This document shows positions 42,213 through 51,685 of a stretch of DNA of 64,000 nt, in pieces. The DNA comes from UBA6663 sp044226485. GTDB lineage: Bacteria; Chloroflexota; Anaerolineae; Anaerolineales; UBA6663. Position 1 is the first letter of the stretch. Each line of letters starts with the position of its first letter. The stretch covers positions 186,001 through 250,000 of the forward strand of contig JBGAGY010000008.1 of assembly GCA_044226485.1 (NCBI GenBank). Direction: 5' to 3'. Below the pieces are notes generated by a model. It had not been told where the DNA came from. It ran no database searches and saw only the letters and a program-made list of their open reading frames with translations. The translations under genes and the position numbers were made by a program.

Positions 42213-44954
42213 ATGAGTCTACGAAGTCGTCTGTCGCTCGACGGTGCCTGGCGTTTCTGGCAGGATCCGACCGCCGGGCTTGAGCCGCGCACGTTGTCTG
42301 CGGCGTCGGCCCGAACGGTCGCGGTGCCCGCGCCCTGGCAATCGCAGGGACAGGGCCTCGAACGCGACACAGGCATCGGCTGGTACCAACGCGATGTCGA
42401 CGTGCCCGCCGAGTGGCTGGCGCAGCGTGTCATCATCGGCTTCGGCGCTGTCGATGACGTCGCCGAAGTCTGGCTTAATGACGCCCGCGTCGGCGGGCAT
42501 GAAGGCGGTTATCTGCCCTTCGTGGTTGACGTCACAGACGTCGTCCGCGCCGGCGCCAACACGCTCACCGTCCGCGTCGCTGATCCTGTCGATCGCTGGC
42601 CCGAGATCCCGCACGGCAAGCAGTCGTGGTACGGGCCTCTTTCAGGCCTCTGGCAGTCAGTGTGGATCGAACGCCGCGCGGCCACGCATCTCCAACACGT
42701 CAAAGTGACGGCCCATCTGGCCGACGGCATTGTCGAGGTGGCGCTGACGTTGAACCGACCGCTGGCAACGGCTCAAGCTCTCGTGATTGAAGTCCGAGAC
42801 CCGGATGGCAGGGTGTGCGCCACGGCTGCGGGCACTGATGCCCTTTTCAGCCTGAAAGTGCCGTCACCACGAGCCTGGGACGTCGAGTCGCCGCACCTGT
42901 ACACGGCCCGGGCTGAGATCGTTGAGGGGCAGGGCGAGTCGCGCCGCTCGTTAGACGCACAGGACGTGGCGTTCGGCTTCCGCACGATCGAGACCCGCGA
43001 CGGTCGGCTGTGGCTCAATGGCCGCCCGCTCTACCTTCGCGCCGCGCTCGACCAGGACTATTACCCCGGGCTGATCAGCACCCCGCCGTCGCCCGCCTAC
43101 CTTGAGGACCAGTTCCGCAAGGCCAAGGCGATGGGCCTCAACTGCCTCCGCATTCACATTAAGATCGGCGATCCGCGCTACTACGAAGCCGCCGATCGGG
43201 TCGGCCTGCTCATCTGGACCGAGCTGCCGAACTGGAGCCTGCTGACGGATCTCACTCGCCAACGCGCGCGGGCCACATTGCGCGGGATGGTCGAGCGCGA
43301 TGGGCATCATCCGAGCATCATCATCTGGACCATCATCAACGAAAGCTGGGGAGTCGATCTGACGAACCCCGAGCACCGCGCCTGGCTGGCCGAGACGTAC
43401 GACGAGCTCAAGGCGCTTGATCCGCATCGCCTTGTGGTCGACAACTCGGCCTGCTGGGGGAACTTCCACGTCGTCTCAGACCTCGAGGACTTTCACAACT
43501 ACTACGCCATCCCCGACCACTACGCGGAGTGGCGCGATTGGGTCGCCAGCTTCGCGAGCCGCGGCCGTTGGACGTACGCGCATCCGTACACGTCGATCAT
43601 TGATTGGCGCGAGTACAACAGCGTTCCCTGGAACTGGTCGGGCCTCAAGCTGGCGCCCGAGGTCAGGCGGCGCGGCGACGAGCCCCTGATCGTGTCGGAG
43701 TTCGGCAACTGGGGCCTGCCCGACGTCGATGCTCTGATCGCTGGCTATGGCGGCCAGGAGCCGTGGTGGTTCGAGACCGGCCAGGAGTGGGGCGACGGCG
43801 TCGTGTACCCGCATGCCGTCCAGCAGCGCTTCAGAGACTTTCACTTCGAGCGCGCGTTCCCGACGTTGTCGGCGCTGGCCCTCGCCAGCCAACGCATGCA
43901 GCATCTCGCGCTCAAGTACGAGATCGAACAGATGCGGCTCCACTCGAGCATCCAGGGCTACGTGATCACCGAGTTCACTGACGTGCATTGGGAGTGCAAC
44001 GGGCTGCTGAACATGCACCGCGAGCCCAAGTCCTTCGTCCAAGCGTTGCCCGCGATCCAGGCCGACGACGTGGTCGTGCCCAACCCCGAGCGCGTGGTCT
44101 TCTGGCCCGGTGAGCGCTGCACGATCCCGGTTTCGGTCTCGCACTATTCGAGTGTCGACCTGGAGCGCGGTCATCTCACCTGGGCACTCGACGGTTCGCC
44201 TGACCTGAAGGGCGAGTTGAGCGTCGAGACGCCGCCCGCGCCGGCAGTGGTCGCCGCCGGGACGATAACCTTTGAGGCGCCGGCCGTCGCAGCGCCGACG
44301 CGCGCCCGCGTGACGCTTGATCTGTTCGATGGCGGCGGCCAACGCGTGGCGACCAACGAGCAGACCCTCTACGTGTTCCCGCGGGTCGAGTGGTCGAAGA
44401 CGCTGCGGCTGTACGCGCCAGAACTCGAACCGGCGCTCGAGCGTCTGGGCTGCACTCTGGTGTCTCAACTCGACCAGGCCGACCTGGCTGTGGTCAATAC
44501 CTTGAGCGACGATCTGCGCCTTCACCTGCTCGGCGGTGGCCGCGTGCTGTGGTTGGCGGAGTCGCCCGACTTCCTGCGCACACACCTGCCGGGCCTCGGC
44601 GTGAGGCAGCGGCAGGGCCAGAGCTGGCAGGGCGATTGGGCCAGCAGCTTCAGCTGGCTCTTCCAAGACAGGCTGTTCGCCGACATCCCGACCGATGGGC
44701 TGCTCGACTTTGCCTTTGCCGAGTTGACGCCCGATTGCGTCCTGACCGGGTTCGCTCCGCAGGAATTCGCCACGCTGGTGCACGCCGGTCTGACCGTCGG
44801 CTGGCTGCATAAGACCGTGGCGCTCGTCGGGGAACGCTACCTCGGGCGCGGCAGACTGCTGGCCTCGACGTTGCGGCTGAGCCAGCACCTGCTTGATCAT
44901 CCGCTGGCAGCCTGGATCTTCGCGGACCTGATGAAGTTCGCGGCGCGTCAGTGA
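42213..44954 (+). CDS. Glycoside hydrolase family 2 (beta-galactosidase/glucuronidase-like)
   Basis: A 913-residue GH2 enzyme. The jelly-roll domain (LSLDGAWRFWQDPT, WYQRDVDVPAEW, VWLNDARVGGHEGGYLPF), an immunoglobulin-like domain and the catalytic barrel are in normal order. The acid/base is Glu377 in IIWTIINESWG and the nucleophile is Glu496 in PLIVSEFGNWG. The C-terminal 270 residues form beta-rich and flavodoxin-like regions beyond the usual GH2 core. The ATG at 42213 has GGAGG six bases upstream; the GTG at 42198 would place that site inside the gene. There is no signal peptide. It is a single gene divergent from the hybrid kinase, ending in a terminator. The exact sugar is not predictable. 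Confidence 0.88.
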   Translation: MSLRSRLSLDGAWRFWQDPTAGLEPRTLSAASARTVAVPAPWQSQGQGLERDTGIGWYQRDVDVPAEWLAQRVIIGFGAVDDVAEVWLNDARVGGHEGGYLPFVVDVTDVVRAGANTLTVRVADPVDRWPEIPHGKQSWYGPLSGLWQSVWIERRAATHLQHVKVTAHLADGIVEVALTLNRPLATAQALVIEVRDPDGRVCATAAGTDALFSLKVPSPRAWDVESPHLYTARAEIVEGQGESRRSLDAQDVAFGFRTIETRDGRLWLNGRPLYLRAALDQDYYPGLISTPPSPAYLEDQFRKAKAMGLNCLRIHIKIGDPRYYEAADRVGLLIWTELPNWSLLTDLTRQRARATLRGMVERDGHHPSIIIWTIINESWGVDLTNPEHRAWLAETYDELKALDPHRLVVDNSACWGNFHVVSDLEDFHNYYAIPDHYAEWRDWVASFASRGRWTYAHPYTSIIDWREYNSVPWNWSGLKLAPEVRRRGDEPLIVSEFGNWGLPDVDALIAGYGGQEPWWFETGQEWGDGVVYPHAVQQRFRDFHFERAFPTLSALALASQRMQHLALKYEIEQMRLHSSIQGYVITEFTDVHWECNGLLNMHREPKSFVQALPAIQADDVVVPNPERVVFWPGERCTIPVSVSHYSSVDLERGHLTWALDGSPDLKGELSVETPPAPAVVAAGTITFEAPAVAAPTRARVTLDLFDGGGQRVATNEQTLYVFPRVEWSKTLRLYAPELEPALERLGCTLVSQLDQADLAVVNTLSDDLRLHLLGGGRVLWLAESPDFLRTHLPGLGVRQRQGQSWQGDWASSFSWLFQDRLFADIPTDGLLDFAFAELTPDCVLTGFAPQEFATLVHAGLTVGWLHKTVALVGERYLGRGRLLASTLRLSQHLLDHPLAAWIFADLMKFAARQ

Positions 44955-44983
44955 TCGGCCCGTCCACAAGCGTAACACACGAG

Positions 44984-45025
44984 AAAGCGGCGCGGATGGG
45001 AGTAAGCCTCCCGCCGCGCCGCTTT
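44984..45025. terminator. Bidirectional rho-independent terminator
   Basis: The 12-bp stem AAAGCGGCGCGG / CCGCGCCGCTTT (44984-44995 with 45014-45025) has an inner 5-bp extension GGGAG/CTCCC. It is flanked by AAA on one side and TTTT on the other. It lies between the convergent GH2 gene (end 44954) and BrkB-like gene (end 45033) and can serve both. Confidence 0.88.
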
Positions 45026-45032
45026 TGCTGCA

Positions 45033-45902
45033 TCAGTCAGTTGCCACGGACGACGCAGCGCCGTGAGCGTGTGAACCGATCTGTCCAGTGTAGATTCGCG
45101 TGAACTCGACTCCGAATAGCACGATCAGAGTCGAATAGTAGATCCAGACCAGGATGACGATGAGGGCGCCGGCCGCGCCGTACGCCGACGCGACGGCGCT
45201 GAAGCTGAGATAGAGATCGATCAGCGAGCGACCAATCGTGAAGAGGATGGCGGTCAGGATCGCGCCCGGCCAGACATCCGACCACTTGATGGAGACGTCT
45301 GGCACTTTCTTGAACATAGCGGCGAACAAGCCGATCAGGATCACAAGCGAGACGACCTGATGCAGCCCATCCCATAGCCAGGCCGCTGCAGGCAGCACGC
45401 CCTCCGCCAGCGGGTTGAGGGCGGCGAGGACCGCGCTTGTCACGAGCGAAAGCAGCAAAAAGGCTCCGAGCGCCAGCACCATCAGCAACGATGAGAAACG
45501 CTCCTGGAGTTGACCGCGCCAGCCGGGGCCCGTACTTTCGGGCACATGCCAGATGGCATTGAAAGCCTCCTGCAGTTGGCCGAAGACGCCGATAGCGCCC
45601 AGCACCAGCGTGATCGCGCCCACGATCGTGGCGATGGCGCCCGAGTGTGTTCCCTGGGTGCTTTCGACCATGGTCCGGATTAATTCCGCTCCCTCTTTCC
45701 CGATCCATGTGTCGAGCTGGCTATAGAGCTGACCCTGCACCGCGGCCTGGCCCAGCACGAGCCCGGCGATGGCGATCGAGATGATCAGCAGGGGAGCAAG
45801 CGAGAAGATCGTGTAATACGCCAGAGCGGCGGCCAGCATCGGAACCTTGTCGGCGTTCCAGGCCTTGAACGTCTCGCGCAAGAGAGCCCAGGTGCGTCGC
45901 AT
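45033..45902 (-). CDS. YihY/BrkB-family inner-membrane protein
   Basis: A 289-residue polytopic membrane protein of the family once annotated as ribonuclease BN. The signature N-terminus ETFKAWNADKVPMLAAALAY and TIFSLAPLLIISIAIAGLVL are followed by five further helices, including LGAFLLLSLVTSAVLAAL and ALIVILVWIYYSTLIVLFG. The molecular role of the family is not settled. The ATG at 45902 is used; a TTG at 45947 with AGAGGG eight bases upstream would add 15 residues and is a real alternative. A perfect 12-bp inverted repeat lies immediately before the ATG. Confidence 0.85.
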   Translation of the reverse strand: MRRTWALLRETFKAWNADKVPMLAAALAYYTIFSLAPLLIISIAIAGLVLGQAAVQGQLYSQLDTWIGKEGAELIRTMVESTQGTHSGAIATIVGAITLVLGAIGVFGQLQEAFNAIWHVPESTGPGWRGQLQERFSSLLMVLALGAFLLLSLVTSAVLAALNPLAEGVLPAAAWLWDGLHQVVSLVILIGLFAAMFKKVPDVSIKWSDVWPGAILTAILFTIGRSLIDLYLSFSAVASAYGAAGALIVILVWIYYSTLIVLFGVEFTRIYTGQIGSHAHGAASSVATD

Positions 45903-45903
45903 G

Positions 45904-45941
45904 GACAGTCTTTGTAGCGCGTTGGCGCCACAAAGACTGTC
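45904..45941. promoter_or_regulatory. 12-bp inverted repeat at the BrkB-family start codon
   Basis: GACAGTCTTTGT at 45904-45915 and its exact complement at 45930-45941 flank a 14-base loop. In the transcript this hairpin would end one base before the ATG and cover the ribosome binding region, or lie in the first codons if the TTG at 45947 is used. It could be a translational control hairpin or an operator. Confidence 0.55.
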
Positions 45942-45996
45942 GAGCAAACACCGGTCCCTCTGTCAGCGCGAGCCGACAATGGCGGCGTCGGGTTGT

Positions 45997-48900
45997 TCAG
46001 GGCGTTCCCAGGTGGGTGTCGAGATACGCAAGGAAGGCTGCCACCACTTGAGGATCGAACTGATGACCCGCTTCCTGCAGGATGTGGCGTCTGACGTCCT
46101 CGGCCGGCCACGCCAGGCGATAGGGCCGATCGGAACGCAGCGCATCCCAGGCGTCAACGACCGCGAACAGCCGGGCCGCCAGGGGAATCTGTTCACCCTT
46201 GAGCCCGCGCGGATAGCCTGTGCCGTCCCAGCGCTCGTGATGGCTATACGGGATGTCGAGCGCGGGCTTCAGGAATGCGATCGGCGACAGCATTTCGAGC
46301 GCGAGCTCTGGATGGCGTCGCATGCTGGCGAGCTCGACCGGATCCAGAGGCCCGGCCTTGAGCAGGATCGAGTCCGGCACACCCATCTTCCCGATGTCAT
46401 GCAACAACGCGCCGCGCCGGATGTGGATGAGATCGGCGGCGCCGATCCCCATGGCTTGCGCCAGATCCGTCGTCATTGTGGTCACGCGCTGTGAGTGGCC
46501 CTCTGTCTCTCGGTCACGCAGGTCGAGCGCGCGCGACCAGCCTTCGATGGTGGCATCGTAGGCCTGCATCAGCTCGGCATTCGAGCGCTGCAGTTGCCCG
46601 AGCAACTCGAGGTTGTCGACGGCCAGCGCCGCCTGGCCGGCCAGCGCCTCGAGGTACTCCATCCATTCGTCGTTGGGATGGAGCGGCGAGCGATGGAAGA
46701 CCTCGAGCACGCCTTTCACCGAACCTCTGAAGACCAGGGGCAGGGCGAAGTGCGCGGCAAAACCTTCGGCCGCGATGAGATCGACCTGATCCGGCGCGGC
46801 TGTCGAACGGGTCAGGTCGGGGAACGTCAGCCGCTGCCGATCGCGCAAGACGCGTTCGAGGTAACCGCCGAACACTAGCGATCGTGGCTTTTCGACGAGT
46901 CGTGTTCGGAAACCGCGACTGCCGGCATGTTCGAGGCGCTGCGTGTGCGGGTTGAGCAGCAGGACGGCCCCCGCATCGACACCGAGTTGGCCCTGGGTTT
47001 GCTCGAGCAGAACGTTCAGGATCGCGCGCAGCTCGAGACCGGACGCGATCGCCACGTCCACCTGACGCAACGCCTGAACATGGCGCAGTCGCCGCTCTGT
47101 TTCCGCGAAGAGCCGCGCGTTCTGAATGGCGACCGCGGTTTGATTGGCGAACTGCATCAGCAGCCGCTCGTCTTTCAGCGAGAAGGCGCTCGTTTTGCGG
47201 CTGAGCACGCCCAGGATGCCAACCAGATTGTGATGACTCCGGACGGGCACCCACAGACCAGACCTGAGTCGCGGATCCACCTCGAGATAGCGCGGATCAG
47301 AGCGCAGGTCGCCGACGTTGATCGGCACCTGCGACACCACCACATCGTGAAGCATTCCGTCGGCCGCGATCATGCGCGGCAACAACGACTCGAGCGTCGA
47401 TCGACCTGAAGCCGAATAGCCGATCCCCAGCTCCAGGCGCACCTTGCCATCCTCGACCTGGATGAACACAACGGAATCGGCGCTCAGGGCCTGGCCTGCG
47501 ATCTTGCACAGGTATTCGCGCTGAGCCTTCGGCTCGAGCACGCTGTTCAGGGCGAGCCCCGCGTCGTAGAGCAACGACAACTGCGCCGCGCGTTCCTGGG
47601 TTTCCTCGAGCACCAGAGAGTTGCGGACCGCGCTGGCGGCGTGATTGGCCAACAGCACGAGCAGATCGATGTCGGCCTGCCCGCTGAGACGCTTCGTGGG
47701 TGCGACGTCCGCCAACACCAGGACGCCGATCAGGATGCCGCTGGCAATGAGCGGGATGCCGACCGCCGCGGAGATCGGAGCGGTCGTCGGCGTCAGTAAT
47801 CGATCTGGCCCGGGTGACTCTGCGTTGACCGCGACGGGCTGTTCCATGAGAGCCACTCGGCCGATGAGGCCCTGGCCCAACAGACAGACTGTGTCGACCT
47901 GCACCGGAAGCCCGTGAACCGACCTGACGATCAGCGCCTCTTGCGCCGGGTCGTGGAGGGCCACGAGGCCGCCTTCGGCCGGGATGATCTCGAGGGCGCG
48001 GGTGACGATGACGTCGAGCAGCCAACCAAGGTCGCCCTGGCCCGCCAGCTCGCGCGCCGCCGAGTACAGCGCCGCGAACTCATCGGCCCGGCGCCGGTTG
48101 TCTTCGAAGAGCCGGGCGCGCTGAAGCGCGTTGGCGGCGATATCGGCGATCGCTGTGAGCAACCGCACCTGAGTGTCCTCGATGTCTTGCTGGCCGCCGG
48201 CCGCCAGCACGCCGAGGATCTTGTCGTCGGCCACAAGGGGCACGAACGCCGCCGACTTCACTTCATGCGCGAGCGGATGGACGACGGGATCGTGCGCGCA
48301 ATCGTGGCTGAGATACGGCTTGCCGGTTTGGATAACCCGTCCGCTGGCGCTTTCGTCGTAGCCCATCTTCAGGCCTTGGGCGTTCGCCCAGGCCCCACTG
48401 GCAAGGGTGACCTGCAGTTCGCCGGCATCGAGCATCACAAGCGCCACATTGTCAAGATCCATCAGCGCCATCGTCTGATCGACAAGAACAGGCAGCATCT
48501 CCTGGCGGGTCGTGGCGGCGCGCAACGCCGTGCTGACGGCGATGATCGCTTGTTGCTGGCGTTCGTGTTGCTTACGGGCCGTGATGTCTTCTTTGACAGC
48601 CAGGAAATGCGTGATGACGCCGTGTTCGTTCAGGATCGGCGAGATCCGGGCGGATTCCCAGAAGTAACGGCCATCCTTGCGGCGATTGTGAAACTCGCCG
48701 CGCCACTCATCGCCCACGGAGATCGTGTTCCATAAGTGCCGGTATTCCTCGGCGCTCGTGTAGCCGCCTTTGAGCACTCGCGGGTTCTGTCCGATGACCT
48801 CTTCGGCCGTGTAGCCGGTGATCTGCGTGAACTTCGGGTTCACGTACTGGATGACGCCCGCCGTGTCGGTGATGACGATCGAGGCCGGGCTCTGCTCGAC

Positions 48901-50148
48901 GGCGCTGGTGAGCTGGCGTACGCGGGCCTCAGCCCGCTTGCTCTCGGTGATGTCGCGCGTGAAATTCAATATATGCGCGACACCGTTGAGTTCGATCCGC
49001 GTCGCCGACAGAACGACGTCGATCTCGCCCCGCTTGCCCAACATCGTCGTCTCGAAGTCGCGCACTTCGTGGCCGGCGCTGACCAGCGCTACGAGGGTGT
49101 TTCGCTCAGCAGGCGCCTTCCACAGACGGAAAGCCGGGGTGTCGACGAGCTCGGCCTCCGAATAGCCCAGCATCTGAGTATGGCTTGGGTTGACCGACAC
49201 GAAGCGGCCGTCGCTCAGGCGCGTGATGCTGATCGCCTCGCGGCTGGTGAGGAACGTCTTTCGAAAGCGCTCCTCGCTCGTTTTGAGTTCCTGCTCGGTC
49301 GCCTTCCGTTCTGTGACATCGGTAAAGATGGTCGCGAAAGAGCCCGGGTAAGGGCAGTACGCCACCACTTCGAAGGTTCGTCCGAGGTCATCCGATCGGT
49401 TCTCGAAGCGAGCCGGTTCACCGGTGAGCGCCACCCGGCCATAGGTCTCGATCCAATGCGCCTCGGTGCCCGGGAGGACATCGCGCACGGTGCGCCCGAC
49501 CACCTTGTCACGGGACAGGCCCGTCAGCTTTTCAAACGCTGGGTTGACTTCGAGAAAGCGGTAATCGACCGGAACGCCCGCCTCGTCGTAGAGGAGTTCG
49601 TGGAGGGCGAAGCCCTCCTGCATCGAGTCGAAGAGGTTGCGAAAGCGCGCATCACTGGTGCGTAAGGCGAGATCACTCATCTTCTGATGCGTGATCTCCT
49701 GCGTGCTGCCGTAGAGGCGCACGACGTGGCCGGTCTCGGGGTCGAGCATCGGCTGGGCGTAGTTGCGCAGCCAGCGCACGCACCCGTCTTTGCTGATGAT
49801 TCGATACTCTGCGGTGTCGCGTTGGCCGGCATTCAGACGGCTGATGTGCGCCGTCGCGATGGCGAGGTCGTCGGGGTGGACGAGGCTGACGATGCCGCCA
49901 TGAGCGTCGATCTCATCGAGCGAGTATCCGAGGATGTCGGTGAAGCCGGGGCTCACCCACTCGTACGCCAATCGTCCGTCAGGCTCGATGCGAAAGGCGT
50001 ACGCGAAGTCCGAGATCAGGCTCGAGATAATCCGATCGCGCTCGAGACAGCCGTGCAGGGCAGGGCCCGTTGGCGTGACTGCTGTGGCGACGGAGCGGAT
50101 CGGTCGATGTAACCGGTGGCGTTGAACGCGCTGGCCCGTGAAGTCCAT
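45997..50148 (-). CDS. Multi-sensor HD-GYP protein (4 PAS, 4 GAF, HD-GYP), probable c-di-GMP phosphodiesterase
   Basis: 1383 residues, cytoplasmic by sequence. Four PAS domains occupy about 38-545 (FRIEPDGRLAYEWVSPGFTD; RFLEVNPAFEKLTGL; RFVSVNPSHTQMLGYS; VIQYVNPKFTQITGYTAEEV). Four GAF domains occupy about 555-1190, each joined by helical linkers such as LFEDNRRRADEFAALY. The C-terminal HD-GYP domain shows the HD pair in GALLHDIGKMGVPDSILLK and the signature SHHERWDGTGYPRGLKGEQI, with the metal ligands intact. It would hydrolyse cyclic di-GMP in response to small molecules or redox state. It stands alone between the BrkB-like and DUF362 genes. The start ATG lacks a clear ribosome binding site, so translation may begin slightly downstream. 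Confidence 0.9.
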   Translation of the reverse strand: MDFTGQRVQRHRLHRPIRSVATAVTPTGPALHGCLERDRIISSLISDFAYAFRIEPDGRLAYEWVSPGFTDILGYSLDEIDAHGGIVSLVHPDDLAIATAHISRLNAGQRDTAEYRIISKDGCVRWLRNYAQPMLDPETGHVVRLYGSTQEITHQKMSDLALRTSDARFRNLFDSMQEGFALHELLYDEAGVPVDYRFLEVNPAFEKLTGLSRDKVVGRTVRDVLPGTEAHWIETYGRVALTGEPARFENRSDDLGRTFEVVAYCPYPGSFATIFTDVTERKATEQELKTSEERFRKTFLTSREAISITRLSDGRFVSVNPSHTQMLGYSEAELVDTPAFRLWKAPAERNTLVALVSAGHEVRDFETTMLGKRGEIDVVLSATRIELNGVAHILNFTRDITESKRAEARVRQLTSAVEQSPASIVITDTAGVIQYVNPKFTQITGYTAEEVIGQNPRVLKGGYTSAEEYRHLWNTISVGDEWRGEFHNRRKDGRYFWESARISPILNEHGVITHFLAVKEDITARKQHERQQQAIIAVSTALRAATTRQEMLPVLVDQTMALMDLDNVALVMLDAGELQVTLASGAWANAQGLKMGYDESASGRVIQTGKPYLSHDCAHDPVVHPLAHEVKSAAFVPLVADDKILGVLAAGGQQDIEDTQVRLLTAIADIAANALQRARLFEDNRRRADEFAALYSAARELAGQGDLGWLLDVIVTRALEIIPAEGGLVALHDPAQEALIVRSVHGLPVQVDTVCLLGQGLIGRVALMEQPVAVNAESPGPDRLLTPTTAPISAAVGIPLIASGILIGVLVLADVAPTKRLSGQADIDLLVLLANHAASAVRNSLVLEETQERAAQLSLLYDAGLALNSVLEPKAQREYLCKIAGQALSADSVVFIQVEDGKVRLELGIGYSASGRSTLESLLPRMIAADGMLHDVVVSQVPINVGDLRSDPRYLEVDPRLRSGLWVPVRSHHNLVGILGVLSRKTSAFSLKDERLLMQFANQTAVAIQNARLFAETERRLRHVQALRQVDVAIASGLELRAILNVLLEQTQGQLGVDAGAVLLLNPHTQRLEHAGSRGFRTRLVEKPRSLVFGGYLERVLRDRQRLTFPDLTRSTAAPDQVDLIAAEGFAAHFALPLVFRGSVKGVLEVFHRSPLHPNDEWMEYLEALAGQAALAVDNLELLGQLQRSNAELMQAYDATIEGWSRALDLRDRETEGHSQRVTTMTTDLAQAMGIGAADLIHIRRGALLHDIGKMGVPDSILLKAGPLDPVELASMRRHPELALEMLSPIAFLKPALDIPYSHHERWDGTGYPRGLKGEQIPLAARLFAVVDAWDALRSDRPYRLAWPAEDVRRHILQEAGHQFDPQVVAAFLAYLDTHLGTP

Positions 50149-50435
50149 ATTCGCATCATGGCTGCCTGCCTGCGATGGGGTCGACTCGATCTCGGACTAC
50201 AAACCGGTCATCCGATATCACGGGGCATCCATGCTGTGGTTGGCGACCGCAACGGCGCGGTCTGTCCTCAATGGGCTAACTATAAGTTGGATTACGGTTG
50301 ATGGCGACGGGAATTCACACAGAATTCAAGGGGATCTCCCCCTCGCGGGACTTTATGTAGTTTCGCAATCCTCTCGACAGACTGTCCAACGTGGCGGGAG
50401 GCGATTCCGGAAGGATGGGATCCGCTCTAAAAGGA
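50149..50435. other. Intergenic region without recognised gene
   Basis: This stretch upstream of the HD-GYP gene is more AT-rich than its surroundings around 50270-50300 (CTAACTATAAGTTGGATTACGG), which may mark the HD-GYP promoter on the minus strand, but no clear promoter pair was identified. No coding signal or repeat was seen. Confidence 0.4.
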
Positions 50436-50481
50436 AGGGTCGGCTCAGCACTGCAACGTCAGACAGCGCTGAGCCGACCCT
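50436..50481 (-). terminator. Rho-independent terminator after the DUF362 gene
   Basis: A perfect 14-bp stem AGGGTCGGCTCAGC (50436-50449) with its complement at 50468-50481 has an 18-base loop. Read on the minus strand it is followed by TCCTTTTAG. It lies 37 bp beyond the DUF362 stop codon. Confidence 0.82.
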
Positions 50482-50518
50482 GGTTGGCTATCTTCTTCGG
50501 CGCTACAGCGCCGCTGAG

Positions 50519-51685
50519 TCAATGGGCCTGGATGTACACGGCCTCAGAGTGGAAGACCTGTTCGACTGGGAACACGTCGACCAGCTCGTAGTCGCGCGAG
50601 CCGAGCCCGAGCTGCTCGGCGTACTCCGCCACAAGGTACGGATCTTTGAACGGGCCGTGCAGCCAGCGGAACGGGTGACCCTCGCGGCTGTGCACCTCGA
50701 GGCTCGTCGGCAGGTTCTCCTCGATCAGACGGCTCTGGCCCGTCGCGTCGAGGACGGCGGTCTCGAGCGCGACGATGTCGTCGGAACCGAAGATCCCGGC
50801 GTCGGGCAGGATCGGCATGCTCGTGAAGCCGAAGCAGTCGCAGACCGGAGTCATGTGAGTCGCCAGCACCATGTGGGTGCGCTTCTCCGGCGCGAACGTC
50901 GAGAGGCTGACGGAGGCGCTGATCGCGCAGGCTTCCTGGAATGCGTGAAAGTTTGAGGCGTTGATCTTCAGGCTGCCAGCCGGCGCGACCTTGAGGCAGC
51001 GTCCGCACTGATTGCATTCCTCGAAGTGCAGATGGATGTGCCCGGGCTTGTGCTTGTCCTCCACCAGGCCGCCATGTGGGCACGACGCCAGAATGGCCTT
51101 GAACGTCGCCTCGTCCGGGCAGTGCTCGGGGAACCAGTAAGGCTCGAAGTGCATCACGTCGTGCATGGCGCTGCGGGTCGTGCCCGTCATGCAGCCGAGC
51201 GCCAGGTTCTTGATCGCGCCGCCGTAGCCGCAGCTCGGGTGCCCCTTGGCATGCGCGAAGTTGATCAGGAAGCTGGCGTCCTGGATCATTCCGGCGACGT
51301 GCCAGTCCTTGATCGACTTGTAGGGATGCTCTGGGTGCGTGTACTGATAACGCTCATCGATGCCCGCCGAGGGATAGATCGGGCAGCCCAGCACCTCAGG
51401 CGTGTAACCGCGCGCTTCGGCGCCGCTGACGTCCCAGTCGACGTCCGTGATGAACGGCTTGCCACCGCCATCCTTGACCACTTGAACGAGCCGCCGCACG
51501 AAGAGCGGGTGGATCGTCGAATAGCCCAGGTTGTTTCCGGAGTGCAGTTTGATGACGACCGTCTCGCCGTTGACGCGTTCGCGGACGTTGAGCCGCTCGA
51601 GGATCAGGTCGAGTTTGGCGGGCAGCGTCTCATTCGCCTTGAGCCGCGCCTGGCGGGGCGAACCAAAGTACACCTTGCTGGTCAT
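50519..51685 (-). CDS. DUF362 domain-containing protein with incomplete iron-sulfur motif
   Basis: A 388-residue protein of the DUF362 family: VVIKLHSGNNLGYSTIHPLF, LINFAHAKGHPSCGYGGAIK and NLALGCMTGTTRSAMH at the N-terminal half. The ferredoxin-like insert ECNQCGRCLKVAPAG has three cysteines in CxxCxxC spacing, but the fourth (CP) of a classical 4Fe-4S site is absent. PVCDCFGFTSMPILPDAGIF follows. The family has no firm biochemical role. The ATG at 51685 has GGAGA four bases upstream. It is monocistronic, ends in a terminator and is divergent from the chemoreceptor gene. Confidence 0.85.
   Translation of the reverse strand: MTSKVYFGSPRQARLKANETLPAKLDLILERLNVRERVNGETVVIKLHSGNNLGYSTIHPLFVRRLVQVVKDGGGKPFITDVDWDVSGAEARGYTPEVLGCPIYPSAGIDERYQYTHPEHPYKSIKDWHVAGMIQDASFLINFAHAKGHPSCGYGGAIKNLALGCMTGTTRSAMHDVMHFEPYWFPEHCPDEATFKAILASCPHGGLVEDKHKPGHIHLHFEECNQCGRCLKVAPAGSLKINASNFHAFQEACAISASVSLSTFAPEKRTHMVLATHMTPVCDCFGFTSMPILPDAGIFGSDDIVALETAVLDATGQSRLIEENLPTSLEVHSREGHPFRWLHGPFKDPYLVAEYAEQLGLGSRDYELVDVFPVEQVFHSEAVYIQAH

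Noticed and set aside
43476..44978. A 500-codon minus-strand frame over the second GH2 gene
   Set aside because: It is an antisense shadow of a gene with intact GH2 catalytic motifs.
47914..49665. Two plus-strand frames of about 270 and 309 codons opposite the HD-GYP gene
   Set aside because: No motifs; the opposite strand carries continuous PAS and GAF domains here.
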